Origin: Bartonella sp. A05
Lineage (GTDB): Bacteria; Pseudomonadota; Alphaproteobacteria; Rhizobiales; Rhizobiaceae
NCBI RefSeq assembly: GCF_026930145.1
Contig: NZ_JANHOJ010000004.1
Coordinates: 62,001 to 126,000 of the forward strand
Direction of reading: 5' to 3'
Length of the DNA stretch: 64,000 nucleotides
Below the pieces are notes generated by a model. The model saw only the letters and a list, made by a program, of their open reading frames with translations, was not told the DNA's origin and searched no databases. Positions 18,785 to 28,387 of this stretch are shown here, in pieces; position 1 is the first letter of the stretch; each line of letters opens with the position of its first letter. The position numbers and the translations under genes are program-made.

Positions 18785-20098
18785 ATGACACAGCAAATAA
18801 ATGAACTACAGAAGCGTTTTTTTAACGATGATTTACAAACCGTGGATTCTGCGGTTTTAGATGCTATAAATGGTGAACTTGAACGCCAACGTTCTGAAAT
18901 TGAACTGATAGCGTCAGAAAATATTGTTTCGAGAGCGGTTCTTGAAGCGCAGGGGTCCGTTTTTACCAATAAATATGCAGAAGGTTATCCAGGAAAACGC
19001 TACTATATTGGTTGCCATTTTGCAGATTTGGTTGAAAAATTAGCAATTGAGCGAGCAAAGGAGCTTTTTGGTGCTGCTTTTGTAAATGTTCAACCGAATT
19101 CTGGTAGCCAAATGAATCAAGCTGTATTCTTAGCTTTGCTACAACCTGGTGATACATTTATGGGATTGGATTTGAATTCTGGTGGTCATCTTACGCATGG
19201 CTCAGCTGTTAATATGTCTGGAAAATGGTTTGATGTTGTTTCCTATGGTGTTCGTCAAGACGATCAGCTTATCGATATGGAAGAAGTTGAACGTCTTGCA
19301 AAAAAGCATAAGCCAAAGCTTATAATAGCAGGTGGAACGGCTTATTCGCGTATATGGGATTGGAAGCGGTTTCGTGAAATTACAGATGAGATTGGGGCTT
19401 ATTTAATGGTTGATATGTCTCATATTGCAGGTTTAGTTGCTGGTGGTGTTCATCCTTCTCCTATACCATATGCTCATGTTATTACCACTACAACGCATAA
19501 GTCATTGCGCGGTCCTCGTGGTGGTATGATATTGACGAATGATGAAACTTTAGCAAAAAAAATTAATTCAGCCGTTTTTCCAGGTCTTCAAGGTGGTCCT
19601 TTGATGCACGTCATCGCTGCTAAAGCTGTCGCACTAGGAGAGGCTTTACAACCCGCTTTTAAAAATTATGCTGCTAATGTTGTTTCTAATGCGAAAACCT
19701 TGGTCAATGGTTTACAGAATAATGGCTTTAACATTGTTTCTGGCGGTACAGATAATCATCTATTATTGCTTGATTTGCGTTCCAAAAGCATAACAGGAAA
19801 AAGTGCAGCGTTAGCTTTGGGGCGTGCTGGAATTATCTGCAATAAAAATAGTATTCCTTTTGATCCCGAACAGCCATTTATAACATCGGGCATTCGTTTA
19901 GGTACACCTGCTGCAACAACACGTGGTTTTGCAGCAAGTGAATTTATACAAATTTGTGACTTTATTTCCGAAGTTCTTGATGGTCTTAGAGCTGTAAACA
20001 ACGATGAAGAAAATGCTGCCGTGGAAATTTCTGTTAAGAAAAAGGTAAAGAATATGACAGAAAAATTTCCTCTTTATTCCTATCTTGCCCCTAATTAA
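18785..20098 (+). CDS. glyA: Serine hydroxymethyltransferase
   Basis: A 437-residue PLP enzyme that interconverts serine and glycine with tetrahydrofolate, supplying one-carbon units. Visible marks are the substrate-region stretch [19 protein letters not shown], the [12 protein letters not shown] motif, and the PLP lysine motif [15 protein letters not shown] (here [16 protein letters not shown]). Length is normal (417-440). It heads a dense same-strand block: nrdR starts 12 bp after it, then ribD, ribE, ribH and nusB, an order conserved in Rhizobiales. Confidence 0.98.
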   Translation: MTQQINELQKRFFNDDLQTVDSAVLDAINGELERQRSEIELIASENIVSRAVLEAQGSVFTNKYAEGYPGKRYYIGCHFADLVEKLAIERAKELFGAAFVNVQPNSGSQMNQAVFLALLQPGDTFMGLDLNSGGHLTHGSAVNMSGKWFDVVSYGVRQDDQLIDMEEVERLAKKHKPKLIIAGGTAYSRIWDWKRFREITDEIGAYLMVDMSHIAGLVAGGVHPSPIPYAHVITTTTHKSLRGPRGGMILTNDETLAKKINSAVFPGLQGGPLMHVIAAKAVALGEALQPAFKNYAANVVSNAKTLVNGLQNNGFNIVSGGTDNHLLLLDLRSKSITGKSAALALGRAGIICNKNSIPFDPEQPFITSGIRLGTPAATTRGFAASEFIQICDFISEVLDGLRAVNNDEENAAVEISVKKKVKNMTEKFPLYSYLAPN

Positions 20099-20110
20099 GG
20101 TGTACAAAAA

Positions 20111-20593
20111 ATGCGTTGCCCATACTGTCAATCTGAGGATACACAAGTTAAGGATTCACGCCCTGCGGAGGAAGGAGCGGTCATTCGTCGCCGTCGTGTG
20201 TGTTCCATTTGTGGTGGTCGTTTTACAACCTTTGAGCGTGTTCAGTTGCGTGAACTTTTGGTTCTTAAAAAAAGCGGTCGTTGTGAGCCATTCGATCGTG
20301 ATAAATTAACGCGATCGGTTGATGTAGCAGTACGTAAACGGAATATTGATCATGAGCGTATTGAACAGGCAATTTCTGGTATTGTACGTCGGCTTGAGAG
20401 TTTAGGAGAACCTGAGATTGCTTCAGAAAAAATTGGGTGTCTTGTTATGGAGTCTTTAAAGAGCATTGACGATATTGCGTATATCCGTTTTGCTTCTGTA
20501 TATCGAGATTTTCGTAATGCAAGTGACTTTCATAATGTTATAAATGAATTGTCAAAAGATGTGACGGATATAGAATCTTTTTTTGATGAATAA
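20111..20593 (+). CDS. nrdR: Transcriptional repressor NrdR
   Basis: A 160-residue repressor of ribonucleotide reductase genes. The N-terminal zinc ribbon has its four cysteines as CPYC near residue 3 and [13 protein letters not shown] near residue 31. An ATP-cone follows (about 49-139), beginning [16 protein letters not shown]. It senses ATP/dATP levels and binds NrdR boxes; no nrd gene is in this window. The 3' end overlaps the ribD start by 8 bp, which suggests translational coupling. Confidence 0.97.
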   Translation: MRCPYCQSEDTQVKDSRPAEEGAVIRRRRVCSICGGRFTTFERVQLRELLVLKKSGRCEPFDRDKLTRSVDVAVRKRNIDHERIEQAISGIVRRLESLGEPEIASEKIGCLVMESLKSIDDIAYIRFASVYRDFRNASDFHNVINELSKDVTDIESFFDE

Positions 20594-21710
20594 AGAAGAA
20601 CAAGATAAGCGATTTATGGCTGCAGCTATTCGCTTAGCAGAGCGTCATATTGGCCTTACTGGTGAAAACCCTTCCGTCGGTGCGTTAATTGTACGAAGTG
20701 ATGGTATGGAGGCATGCATTGTTGGTTATGGTGTAACAGCTGTTGGCGGAAGGCCGCATGCCGAAGTGCAAGCTTTAGGTATGGCTGGTTCATTAGCTCA
20801 TAACGCAACTGCCTATGTTACTTTGGAGCCTTGTTCACATTATGGGAAGACTTCCCCATGTGTAAATGCACTTATTGAATCAGGTATTTCGCGGGTTGTT
20901 ATTGCTCTTACTGATCCAGATAAGCGGGTTAATGGCCGTGGTATTGCTCTTTTACGCGCAGCTGGCATTGAAGTTATTGAGGAGGTTCTTGCTGAAGAAG
21001 CGTTTGAAGTATTAAGTTCTTATATATGCATAAAGAAATTGCAACGGTGTGCAGTGACTTTAAAAATGGCAATTTCTAAAGATAATGGTGTGGGTAAAAC
21101 GGGGCAGGGTGGATTAAAAATTAGTGGCGCAATGGCTCATACATATACTCATATTCTGAGAGCGCAAAATAATGCTATTATGGTTGGTATTGGCACTATA
21201 TTAGCTGATGATCCACAATTAAACTGCCGTTTGCCAGGGTTAGAAATGCGCTCTCCTATACGTGTTGTTTTGGATTCAGATTTACGTATTCCACTTGATG
21301 CAAGAGTTGTTCAAACAGCAGCAAAAATTCCTACTTGGGTTTTTTGTAATGCAACTCTTTTGAATAAAAGCAAAAAAAAGGCGCTGGAAAAGCGTGGTGT
21401 GTCTGTGTGTTCTGTAGAAGTTAATCATAATTGTATGCCGCCCTTTGTTGTTTTACAGCTGCTTTATCAACGTGGAATCAATAGCGTTTTACTTGAGGGT
21501 GGAGTTAAGACAGGAGAGAAGTTTTTAAATGCTGGTTGTGTAGATCATGTGATATGCTTTCATGCACCAATCATCTTAGGAGATAATCGTATTGAAGCTC
21601 CTCATTTTGAGGCTTATCTTTCGGAATTTAAACAAATTGAGACGAGAATGCTCGGAAATGACCGTTTTTGTAAATGGAGGCGCAAGACATTATGTTTACA
21701 GGGATTATAA
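20586..21710 (+). CDS. ribD: Bifunctional riboflavin deaminase/reductase RibD
   Basis: A 374-residue bifunctional enzyme for steps two and three of riboflavin synthesis. The N-terminal cytidine-deaminase-like domain has the zinc motif HAEVQAL near residue 58 and [11 protein letters not shown] near residue 83. The C-terminal reductase domain (about 150-370) contains [16 protein letters not shown] and [13 protein letters not shown]. Start: the ATG at 20586 inside the end of nrdR; a TTG one codon upstream is possible but less likely. It overlaps ribE by 19 bp. The order nrdR-ribD-ribE-ribH-nusB supports the assignment. Confidence 0.96.
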   Translation: MNKEEQDKRFMAAAIRLAERHIGLTGENPSVGALIVRSDGMEACIVGYGVTAVGGRPHAEVQALGMAGSLAHNATAYVTLEPCSHYGKTSPCVNALIESGISRVVIALTDPDKRVNGRGIALLRAAGIEVIEEVLAEEAFEVLSSYICIKKLQRCAVTLKMAISKDNGVGKTGQGGLKISGAMAHTYTHILRAQNNAIMVGIGTILADDPQLNCRLPGLEMRSPIRVVLDSDLRIPLDARVVQTAAKIPTWVFCNATLLNKSKKKALEKRGVSVCSVEVNHNCMPPFVVLQLLYQRGINSVLLEGGVKTGEKFLNAGCVDHVICFHAPIILGDNRIEAPHFEAYLSEFKQIETRMLGNDRFCKWRRKTLCLQGL

Positions 21711-22309
21711 CGGATATCGGTTGTGTTGAAGATATCCAGTTTTTAAAGCAGGGGCGACGTTTCAATATTTCTACTCGCTATGATGTAGAGAATTTAAAAA
21801 TTGGTGCGTCAATTGCGTGTTCAGGAATTTGTTTGACAGTTGTTGAGCACGGGCAAACACAAGTATGTGCCAATTGGTTTGCTGTGGAAGCATGGGAAGA
21901 AGCATTGCGTTTGACTAATCTTGCACAATGGACGAAAGGAACATACGTTAATTTAGAGCGTTCGCTACGGCTTGGAGATGAAATGGGGGGACATTTGGTG
22001 TCAGGTCATGTTGATGGTTTGGCTGAGATTATTGACCAGAAAAGTGAAGGTGATGCGGTTCGTTTTATTTTGCAAGTTCCAATACGGTGGGCACCCTTTC
22101 TTGCGGAAAAAGGTTCTGTTGCACTTAATGGTACATCTCTAACTGTTAATAGCGTTAAAGATAATATTTTTGATGTCCTTATTATTCGCCATACGCTTGA
22201 AGTAACAACATGGGGACAAGCCAAAGTTGGTGACCAGATAAATCTAGAAGTTGATCAAATTGCTCGTTATGCTGCTAGACTTTCTGGCTTTACAATGAAA
22301 GATGAATGA
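21692..22309 (+). CDS. ribE: Riboflavin synthase alpha subunit
   Basis: A 205-residue enzyme that makes riboflavin by dismutation of two lumazine molecules. The two related lumazine-binding halves are visible. The first starts [10 protein letters not shown] and contains CSGICLTV; the second starts near GHLVSGHVDGLAEI and contains LNGTSLTVNSV. The start is the ATG nine or more bases after GGAGG; an upstream ATG at 21674 lies before that site. The gene overlaps the 3' end of ribD by 19 bp, and ribH follows 84 bp later. Confidence 0.96.
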   Translation: MFTGIITDIGCVEDIQFLKQGRRFNISTRYDVENLKIGASIACSGICLTVVEHGQTQVCANWFAVEAWEEALRLTNLAQWTKGTYVNLERSLRLGDEMGGHLVSGHVDGLAEIIDQKSEGDAVRFILQVPIRWAPFLAEKGSVALNGTSLTVNSVKDNIFDVLIIRHTLEVTTWGQAKVGDQINLEVDQIARYAARLSGFTMKDE

Positions 22310-22393
22310 GCTGGAAAATGTGTTGTATTTTTAAAGATTTGGTATTCTGCTACACAAAATTCCTTTATTGATTTTTTCTATTGAGGTTTCATT

Positions 22394-22852
22394 ATGCTCC
22401 CCAAAATACAGAAACAGCCACATGTATTGATTGTAGAAGCGCGTTTTTATGATGGAATTTCTGATGCGCTTCTTGCCGGTGCGGTTGGTGTTTTACAAAA
22501 AGCTGAAGTAAGTTATGATATTGTGACGGTGCCGGGAGCGTTGGAGGTTCCGGGTGCGATAGCTTTTGCTGAAAAAAATAGCCAAATATCTTATAATGGT
22601 TATATAGCGCTTGGTTGTGTTATTCGGGGTGAGACATATCATTTTGAAATTGTCGCTGACCATTCCTGTAGAGCATTAATGGATTTAACTGTTCATCGAC
22701 ATTTGGCTATTGGAAATGGTATTTTGACTGTTGAAAATGAAGAACAAGCATGGGCACGCGCAAAACAAGATGAACAAAATAAAGGTGGTTTTGCTGCTGA
22801 AGCTGCTTTATGTATGATTGCTCTAAAGAAGAGATTTGGAGATAAGCATTAA
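22394..22852 (+). CDS. ribH: 6,7-dimethyl-8-ribityllumazine synthase
   Basis: A 152-residue lumazine synthase that condenses the ribD product (after dephosphorylation) with dihydroxybutanone phosphate. The substrate loop is seen as [14 protein letters not shown] near residues 50-63, and [18 protein letters not shown] carries the catalytic histidine region. The C-terminal [10 protein letters not shown] is also typical. The position right before nusB matches RibH1 of Brucella, not the separate RibH2. No FMN riboswitch is visible in the 84 bp upstream. Confidence 0.96.
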   Translation: MLPKIQKQPHVLIVEARFYDGISDALLAGAVGVLQKAEVSYDIVTVPGALEVPGAIAFAEKNSQISYNGYIALGCVIRGETYHFEIVADHSCRALMDLTVHRHLAIGNGILTVENEEQAWARAKQDEQNKGGFAAEAALCMIALKKRFGDKH

Positions 22853-22853
22853 T

Positions 22854-23324
22854 ATGACGCGTACAAAAAGCAAATATTCTTTGCGCTTGGCCAACAAACG
22901 CGGAGCGGCAAGGCTTGCTGCAGTACAGGCGCTGTATCAAATGGATATAGTAGGTACTGGTGTTACGGAAATAGCAGCTGAGTATGAGGCTTATCGTCTA
23001 GGAAAAAATATTGATGGAGATCAGTATCTTGCAGTTGATTTTCAATGGTTTCGAGCTATTATAGCTGGTGTTGTACGAGATCAAAAACAGCTGGATCCTA
23101 TGCTGCATCAGCAACTTCCTGAACAATGGTCACTTTCACGTATTAATTCGATATTACGAGCTGTTCTGCGAGCAGGCTTATGGGAATTAATAAACCGCAA
23201 GGATGTTCCTGTTGCTGTTGTTGTGAATGAATATGTTGATATAGCAAAAGCATTTTTTGAAAGTGATGAGCCAAAACTTGTTAATGCAGTTCTTGATAAA
23301 ATAGCAAAAGAAATCCACTTTTAA
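22854..23324 (+). CDS. nusB: Transcription antitermination factor NusB
   Basis: A 156-residue all-helical protein that binds boxA RNA with NusE/S10 in rRNA antitermination. The N-terminal [14 protein letters not shown] helix is the family mark (R-x-x-A-x-Q-A-L-Y). The C-terminal part has the R-A-x-L-W-E-L-x-x-R pattern ([14 protein letters not shown]) and [13 protein letters not shown]. The ATG chosen starts one base after the ribH stop codon; upstream in-frame alternatives would overlap ribH. It closes the operon, and a strong inverted repeat follows. Confidence 0.95.
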   Translation: MTRTKSKYSLRLANKRGAARLAAVQALYQMDIVGTGVTEIAAEYEAYRLGKNIDGDQYLAVDFQWFRAIIAGVVRDQKQLDPMLHQQLPEQWSLSRINSILRAVLRAGLWELINRKDVPVAVVVNEYVDIAKAFFESDEPKLVNAVLDKIAKEIHF

Positions 23325-23331
23325 AAGAATG

Positions 23332-23360
23332 ATAAAATCCCACTATTATTGGGATTTTAT
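23332..23360. terminator. Bidirectional terminator between nusB and bamE
   Basis: A perfect eleven-base-pair inverted repeat, ATAAAATCCCA and TGGGATTTTAT around CTATTAT, sits between two converging genes. The T-rich and A-rich arms would serve both directions. Confidence 0.75.
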
Positions 23361-23393
23361 GGTTATTTGTAAAAGCTAGCTACTCACAATTAG

Positions 23394-23867
23394 TCAATTT
23401 ATAATATTTTTTGTAGATTCTTTGATAATCTGTAATAAGAAATTCTGATCTTTATTAGTCGTTGGTGTTGTTTGTGAGACGAAATCAAAAATTTTACCAT
23501 CTTGTAGACCATAATTAGCTATTTTTGCCACCTGATTTTTTTTATTAAAGTAAATGGCCAAAACTTTACGATCAATTATTTTGGTTTTCATAAATTGCAC
23601 TCCCCGATACCGAGTTTGTGAAATATAATAGAAAACCTCGTTGTCGTATTTTACCTTTAATGAGGGAGATCCTAAAGCCAAAAGGACTTGTTCTTGACTT
23701 GATCCAATAGAAATAGAATCAAGAGCATTCTGATCAAGGATATAGCCTTCTCTATATATCTGCTCCGAATTTAAAGGATTAGAACTACAACCAGCAATTA
23801 CCACCATACTTGCTATTAATGAGCTAAGTAACAACTTATGTTTTATTAAGGTTATTTTGCGGGGCAT
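23394..23867 (-). CDS. bamE: Outer membrane assembly lipoprotein BamE/OmlA family
   Basis: A 157-residue lipoprotein. From the chosen start, a basic stretch (MPRKITLIKHK) precedes a hydrophobic core and the lipobox VIAGC, so Cys is at about residue 26. The mature part contains the SmpA/OmlA-type core, ISIGSSQEQVLLALGSPS and YYISQTRYRG. BamE supports the BAM complex that inserts beta-barrel proteins. An upstream in-frame ATG at 23918 would add 17 residues before the signal peptide and is less likely. The divergent DUF177 gene and plsX lie upstream, a typical rhizobial setting. Confidence 0.88.
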   Translation of the reverse strand: MPRKITLIKHKLLLSSLIASMVVIAGCSSNPLNSEQIYREGYILDQNALDSISIGSSQEQVLLALGSPSLKVKYDNEVFYYISQTRYRGVQFMKTKIIDRKVLAIYFNKKNQVAKIANYGLQDGKIFDFVSQTTPTTNKDQNFLLQIIKESTKNIIN

Positions 23868-24105
23868 TTGAAACAATGATATCTCCATGTCTATACTGAA
23901 TACACAATAAGAAGGCACATCTAAGCCTTTTTTAACTTTTAAATTTAATATAATCTGCTATGGCTTATGCTAAGCTTCTTCAATTACAAAAGAAAGTATG
24001 CCATATAGAATTCCTTTAGAAAAGAAAATTTTACAACTCATAAAATGTAATCTGACCAAATAAAGGCACAATATACTACAATATTTATATTGTGGAGTTT
24101 TATCA

Positions 24106-24663
24106 ATGAATGTTCAAAATGTTTCTCAAATGACGTTTGCTTTAACTTATCCGATTTTAGTGCATTCATTACCTGTTAAAGGTATGAAGATTCATATTTG
24201 TGCAAATCAACAAGAGCGTGTACATTTGGCTAAAAATCACGATTTAGTTGAAGTGAAACTTTATGAGGGAGAGTTCCAGATTTCACCATGGAAAAAACGT
24301 GGAGTGCGTATACAAGGTTTACTGCGATCTCATATAATACAATCATGTGTTGTTACATTAGAACCACTAGAAAATATTATTCATGAAAAAATAGATGTTG
24401 TATTTGTTCCTGGAGATTTAAATTTTGTTAAACCAAAAACATCAGAAGATACGGGTGAGTTGTTTTTAGATGTACATGGTCCAGATATACCAGAAGTTTT
24501 TTATGATGATAAAATTGATATTGGTGCGCTCATGGAAGAATTTTTTGAATTGTCAATTGATCATTATCCACGCAAAAAGGATATAAGCATGGATGTTATT
24601 AACAGTTCAGAAGAAATTGAGCAAAAATTGTCGCCATTTTCTGTTTTGAAAAAGTTAATGTAA
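24106..24663 (+). CDS. YceD/DUF177 family protein
   Basis: A 185-residue member of the YceD/DUF177 family (COG1399). Recognised by the core IQGLLRSHIIQSCVVTLEPL and the late acidic region DIGALMEEFFELSIDHYPRK. Here the usual D-P-Y-P-R-K reads DHYPRK. In many bacteria the gene pairs with rpmF and links 23S rRNA or L32 metabolism; in alphaproteobacteria it precedes plsX, as here with a 141-bp gap. The molecular role in this lineage is not established. Confidence 0.85.
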   Translation: MNVQNVSQMTFALTYPILVHSLPVKGMKIHICANQQERVHLAKNHDLVEVKLYEGEFQISPWKKRGVRIQGLLRSHIIQSCVVTLEPLENIIHEKIDVVFVPGDLNFVKPKTSEDTGELFLDVHGPDIPEVFYDDKIDIGALMEEFFELSIDHYPRKKDISMDVINSSEEIEQKLSPFSVLKKLM

Positions 24664-24804
24664 TTATAAACATATAAATAAAAAATATCTGTTGTACATC
24701 AGCATAAAAACAGTATTTTTTGCAGAGTTATTTTAGCTATAAGTTTGGGGGTTGTGCAGTGGCCAAAAATTGCAATGTAAATTTAAAGATGTGGGATATG
24801 AGGC

Positions 24805-25875
24805 GTGATTAGGATTTCTGTGGATGTAATGGGTGGTGATTATGGCCCAGAGGTTATTATTTCGGGAGCAGCGATTGCTCAAAAAAAATTACCCAATATT
24901 CATTTTTTGTTTTACGGAATAGAGAAAACTGTTAAGCCAATTTTAAAAAAATATCCTTGTTTGGTTACCGCATCGCGATTTTATCCAACAGAAAGTTATA
25001 CATGTATGGATGAAAAACCAAGCCAAGCACTTCGCATTGGGCGTGGTAAATCATCAATGTGGTGTGCTATTGAGGCAGTAAAAAATGGCGAAGCTGATGC
25101 TTGTATTTCAGCTGGCAATACTGGTGCGCTTATGGCAATGTCTTATTTTTGTTTGAAAATGATGGCAGAAGCTGAACGTCCTGGAATTGCTGGTATTTGG
25201 CCAACACTTCGTCATGAAAGTATTGTTCTAGATATTGGGGCAACGATTGGTGCATCTGCTGGGCAATTGGTTGATCTGGCGGTTATGGGGGCTGGTATGT
25301 TTCGCGCTTTATATCATGTTGAAAAACCAAGTGTTGGGCTTTTAAATGTCGGTGTTGAAGAAGTCAAAGGTCTTTATGAAATAAAAAAAGCCGGAATGAT
25401 GTTGCGTAAGGTACAGTTAGACGGGCTAGAGTATAAGGGATTTGTTGAAGGCGATGACATTGGAAAAGGAACAGTTGATGTTGTTGTGACTGAAGGATTT
25501 TCTGGAAATATTGCTTTAAAAGCAGCAGAAGGAACTGCGCGACAGATGAGTGAAATCTTAAACGTTGCTATGCGTAGTTCTCTTTGCTCGTCTCTGGGTT
25601 ATTTTTTGTCGCGAGGTGCTTTCCGTAAATTAAGACAAAAAATGGATCCTGATAGAGTCAATGGTGGTGTACTGTTAGGTTTGAATGGTATTGTTATAAA
25701 AAGTCATGGTAGTGCTAATGCTGGCGGTTTTGCTTCCGCTATTCGTGTTGGTTATGAGATGGCGAGGAGCGGACTTTTGGAAAAAATAACTGCAGATTTA
25801 CGTCGTTTTCATGAGGGTAGAACAGCATTTTTTGAAGATGAAAGTGGAGCTATGGTCAGTGGAGAAACAATATGA
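24805..25875 (+). CDS. plsX: Phosphate acyltransferase PlsX
   Basis: A 356-residue peripheral membrane enzyme that makes acyl-phosphate from acyl-ACP and phosphate for phospholipid synthesis. The start is GTG, giving [16 protein letters not shown], the family N-terminus; a GAGG precedes it closely. Later marks are [11 protein letters not shown] near residue 110, DIGATIGA, and [12 protein letters not shown]. Its product is used by PlsY, which is encoded 27 kb away in this window. fabH follows after 49 bp, so the two are likely cotranscribed. Confidence 0.96.
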   Translation: MIRISVDVMGGDYGPEVIISGAAIAQKKLPNIHFLFYGIEKTVKPILKKYPCLVTASRFYPTESYTCMDEKPSQALRIGRGKSSMWCAIEAVKNGEADACISAGNTGALMAMSYFCLKMMAEAERPGIAGIWPTLRHESIVLDIGATIGASAGQLVDLAVMGAGMFRALYHVEKPSVGLLNVGVEEVKGLYEIKKAGMMLRKVQLDGLEYKGFVEGDDIGKGTVDVVVTEGFSGNIALKAAEGTARQMSEILNVAMRSSLCSSLGYFLSRGAFRKLRQKMDPDRVNGGVLLGLNGIVIKSHGSANAGGFASAIRVGYEMARSGLLEKITADLRRFHEGRTAFFEDESGAMVSGETI

Positions 25876-25924
25876 TCAACATTCGCAGTGCAAGTAAGAA
25901 ATTTCAGGAAAAGGTTATAGCCGA

Positions 25925-26899
25925 ATGATTCGATCAGTTGTGTGCGGTATAGGAAGTGCCTTACCCAAAAAAAGCTTATCGAATGATGAGATTTCGATGT
26001 TTGTTGAAACATCTGATTCGTGGATTGTTCAGCGTACGGGGATTCACCAGCGTTACATAGCCGATGAAGATGAAACAACCGTCTCTTTGGGAGTAGCGGC
26101 AGCGCAAGCTGCACTAAAAAATGCTGGTATAACAATACAAGATATTGATTGTATTATTTTAGCGACTTCAACGCCAAACCGAACTTTTCCAGCTTCTTCG
26201 GTTGAGATTCAACATGCTCTAGGGATGCGGCATGGTTTTGCTTTTGATATTCAAGCTGTTTGTTCCGGTTTTATTTTTGCGTTAACAACGGGAGATGCTT
26301 ATTTACGCAGCGGAGCAAGCAAAAGGATTTTGGTGATTGGATCTGAAACATTCTCTCGAATTTTGGATTGGCAAGATCGTACGACATGTGTTTTGTTTGG
26401 TGATGGTGCGGGTGCAGCTGTCTTAGAAGCGCGAGAAATTGAAGATAGCTGTGCTTCTGATCGCGGTATATTGTCTACAAAGTTACGTTCTGATGGTGCG
26501 TATAAAGATAAGTTGTATGTCGATGGAGGTCCTTCAACAACGCAAACAACAGGTCATTTACGTATGGATGGGCGGGAAGTATTTAAATATGCTGTCGGTA
26601 TGATAACTGATGTGATTGATGATTGTTTTGCTGCCGTTAATATGAACCCTTCTCAATTAGATTGGTTTGTGCCACATCAGGCCAATAGACGCATCATTGA
26701 AGCATCAGCTAAAAAGTTAGGAATCGCGATAGATAAGGTTGTAATTACTATTGATCAACACGGTAATACGTCTGCAGCATCAGTACCATTAGCTTTGACA
26801 ACGGCTGTTCAAGATGGAAGAATTAAAAAAGGAGATCTCATTATGCTAGAAGCTATGGGAGGTGGGTTTACATGGGGAGCGATTCTTGTTCGTTGGTAG
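25925..26899 (+). CDS. fabH: Beta-ketoacyl-ACP synthase III (FabH)
   Basis: A 324-residue condensing enzyme that starts fatty-acid synthesis by joining acetyl-CoA and malonyl-ACP. The triad is complete: Cys in [11 protein letters not shown] near residue 113, His in [10 protein letters not shown] near 250, and Asn in [13 protein letters not shown] near 280. The N-terminal [20 protein letters not shown] motif is typical. It lies between plsX and ihfA in the conserved rhizobial order. Confidence 0.97.
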   Translation: MIRSVVCGIGSALPKKSLSNDEISMFVETSDSWIVQRTGIHQRYIADEDETTVSLGVAAAQAALKNAGITIQDIDCIILATSTPNRTFPASSVEIQHALGMRHGFAFDIQAVCSGFIFALTTGDAYLRSGASKRILVIGSETFSRILDWQDRTTCVLFGDGAGAAVLEAREIEDSCASDRGILSTKLRSDGAYKDKLYVDGGPSTTQTTGHLRMDGREVFKYAVGMITDVIDDCFAAVNMNPSQLDWFVPHQANRRIIEASAKKLGIAIDKVVITIDQHGNTSAASVPLALTTAVQDGRIKKGDLIMLEAMGGGFTWGAILVRW

Positions 26900-26975
26900 A
26901 TTATGGCAACTTGACCATATTTGAATAAAACGTATAAATCACTTTGTAATCTTTAATTTTGAATAGGTAATTATA

Positions 26976-27287
26976 ATGACAAGTAAGACAGTAACGCGTG
27001 CGGATTTGGCTAACGCGGTTTGTAGGAGAGTGGGCTTGTCACACACTGAATCAGCAGCTTTGGTTGAATTTGTTTTAGACGAAATTTGCAATTCACTTGT
27101 AAAAGGTGAAGTAGTCAAATTGTCTTCTTTTGCAACTTTTCAAGTTCGCAATAAAAGTGAACGGGTTGGTCGCAATCCAAAAACAGGCGTAGAAGCACCC
27201 ATTCCGCCAAGGCGTGTGGTAACATTCAAAGCAGCAAATGCGCTTAAGCAAAGAATTGTAGATGCACACCGTGCGCAACAAAAATAA
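26976..27287 (+). CDS. ihfA: Integration host factor subunit alpha
   Basis: A 103-residue DNA-bending protein of the HU/IHF family. The C-terminal arm has the signature G-R-N-P-K-T-G as [19 protein letters not shown]. The N-terminal [19 protein letters not shown] is typical of the alpha subunit in alphaproteobacteria. It works as a heterodimer with IhfB, which is not in this window. Followed 173 bp later by a MerR-type regulator, the usual rhizobial neighbour. Confidence 0.93.
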   Translation: MTSKTVTRADLANAVCRRVGLSHTESAALVEFVLDEICNSLVKGEVVKLSSFATFQVRNKSERVGRNPKTGVEAPIPPRRVVTFKAANALKQRIVDAHRAQQK

Positions 27288-27460
27288 TTTTGATATCAAA
27301 ACATCTTGTATTTGTTAAAAAGATTTTGTTAACTAAGATCTTCTGCTTTTATTGTTAGAAAAAATATTTAAATTAGTTGAATATGACCTTATTTTTGACC
27401 AATATTGGTAAGAAAATTAATCGGTAGTTTATAAATCATTTATTTAGGTAAGGTATTAAA

Positions 27461-27970
27461 ATGGACAAGAGCCCTGATGCTTTTCGCACAATTAGCGAAG
27501 TAGCTGAGTTGTTGGGGCTTCCGCAGCATGTATTAAGATTTTGGGAAACGCGTTTTCCTCAGATTAAGCCATTGAAGCGCGGTGGTGGAAGGCGTTATTA
27601 TCGTCCTGCTGATGTTGATTTACTTAATGGTATTAAGGAATTACTTTATGCACAGGGTTATACTATAAAAGGTGTGCAACGTTTTTTGAAAGATAATGGT
27701 GCTGCTTTTGTTATCGCGCTTGGCAATGGCGATCTTGATGCTATGAATGTTGTTGTAGAAAAAAAGCACGCAGAGCAAGAATCTAAATTTGCTCAAGTTA
27801 AACCCAAAAAGGCAGCATTTGGGCTTTTAGGTTTCATGAGGGGTGAGGAGGAAGTATCTGTCGGTGCTGTTGACAGCCATCAGGATAAGACTGATAAAAT
27901 ATTATTACAGGAAGCATTACTTGAATTAATTGAATGTAAGCGCGTACTGGACAGAGCGCGGGAGCAATAG
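27461..27970 (+). CDS. MerR-family transcriptional regulator
   Basis: A 169-residue regulator. The N-terminal winged helix (residues about 10-80) is well conserved: [20 protein letters not shown] then [18 protein letters not shown]. The rest is a low-complexity, charged linker and a C-terminal helix, without cysteine ligands typical of metal-sensing MerR proteins. The gene accompanies ihfA in most Rhizobiales; its targets are unknown to me. A strong terminator follows 80 bp downstream. Confidence 0.88.
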   Translation: MDKSPDAFRTISEVAELLGLPQHVLRFWETRFPQIKPLKRGGGRRYYRPADVDLLNGIKELLYAQGYTIKGVQRFLKDNGAAFVIALGNGDLDAMNVVVEKKHAEQESKFAQVKPKKAAFGLLGFMRGEEEVSVGAVDSHQDKTDKILLQEALLELIECKRVLDRAREQ

Positions 27971-28049
27971 GTATTGTTTATTCCGTAATATATGAGTTAT
28001 ATATTATTTTTATTTCCTTTTATTTCCTTTATTGTTAAAGTTGTGGTGA

Positions 28050-28079
28050 AGAGTGGTGTTTACACCACTCTTTTTTTAT
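28050..28079 (+). terminator. Rho-independent terminator after the MerR gene
   Basis: A perfect nine-base-pair stem AGAGTGGTG/CACCACTCT around a TTTA loop is followed directly by a run of T. It probably ends the plsX-fabH-ihfA-merR transcript. The reverse strand lacks a comparable T run. Confidence 0.88.
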
Positions 28080-28121
28080 TAAGAGAGTTATCCATTATAT
28101 TTGAGACAACTCTTAGCTGTA

Positions 28122-28208
28122 TTAATATTTTTCAAAAAAGGCAAGGATAATTGACCCTACCACCACTATTAGTAGTATAATAAATATAGTCAACCACAAT
28201 AGCGTCAT
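28122..28208 (-). CDS. Micro-ORF: 28-residue single-TM protein
   Basis: A 28-codon frame starts MTLLWLTIFIILLIVVVG and ends AFFEKY. Almost the whole length is one hydrophobic helix, with a short charged C-terminus. It is preceded by AAGGAG seven to eight bases before the ATG, one of the best ribosome binding sites in the window. It sits 180 bp downstream of thrS on the same strand, in an otherwise empty spacer, facing the merR terminator. I do not recognise a family; size and make-up recall accessory subunits of membrane complexes (CydX, KdpF) but no specific motif supports either. Coding status is inferred only from the ribosome binding site and composition. Confidence 0.5.
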   Translation of the reverse strand: MTLLWLTIFIILLIVVVGSIILAFFEKY

Positions 28209-28387
28209 ACGATATCTCCTTTAAAATTTGTGGTTATTCTTTAGTTTCTGTGTTAGTGCATTAACGACATGGGTCTGAGAGCATCGCTGCGTTTATGTGT
28301 TGTTTTAATATTTTCTTCTATAGGTAATAGCAACAGCCATTTTAGTTCAGATTAGTTCAGAATTATTAGCCTTTTAATTTTCATGCT

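Noticed and set aside
22310-22393. FMN riboswitch before ribH
   Set aside because: The 84-bp gap is too short and lacks the conserved RFN core.
28010-28031. Two copies of TATTTCCTTT in tandem
   Set aside because: Short, low-complexity repeat expected in AT-rich spacer DNA.
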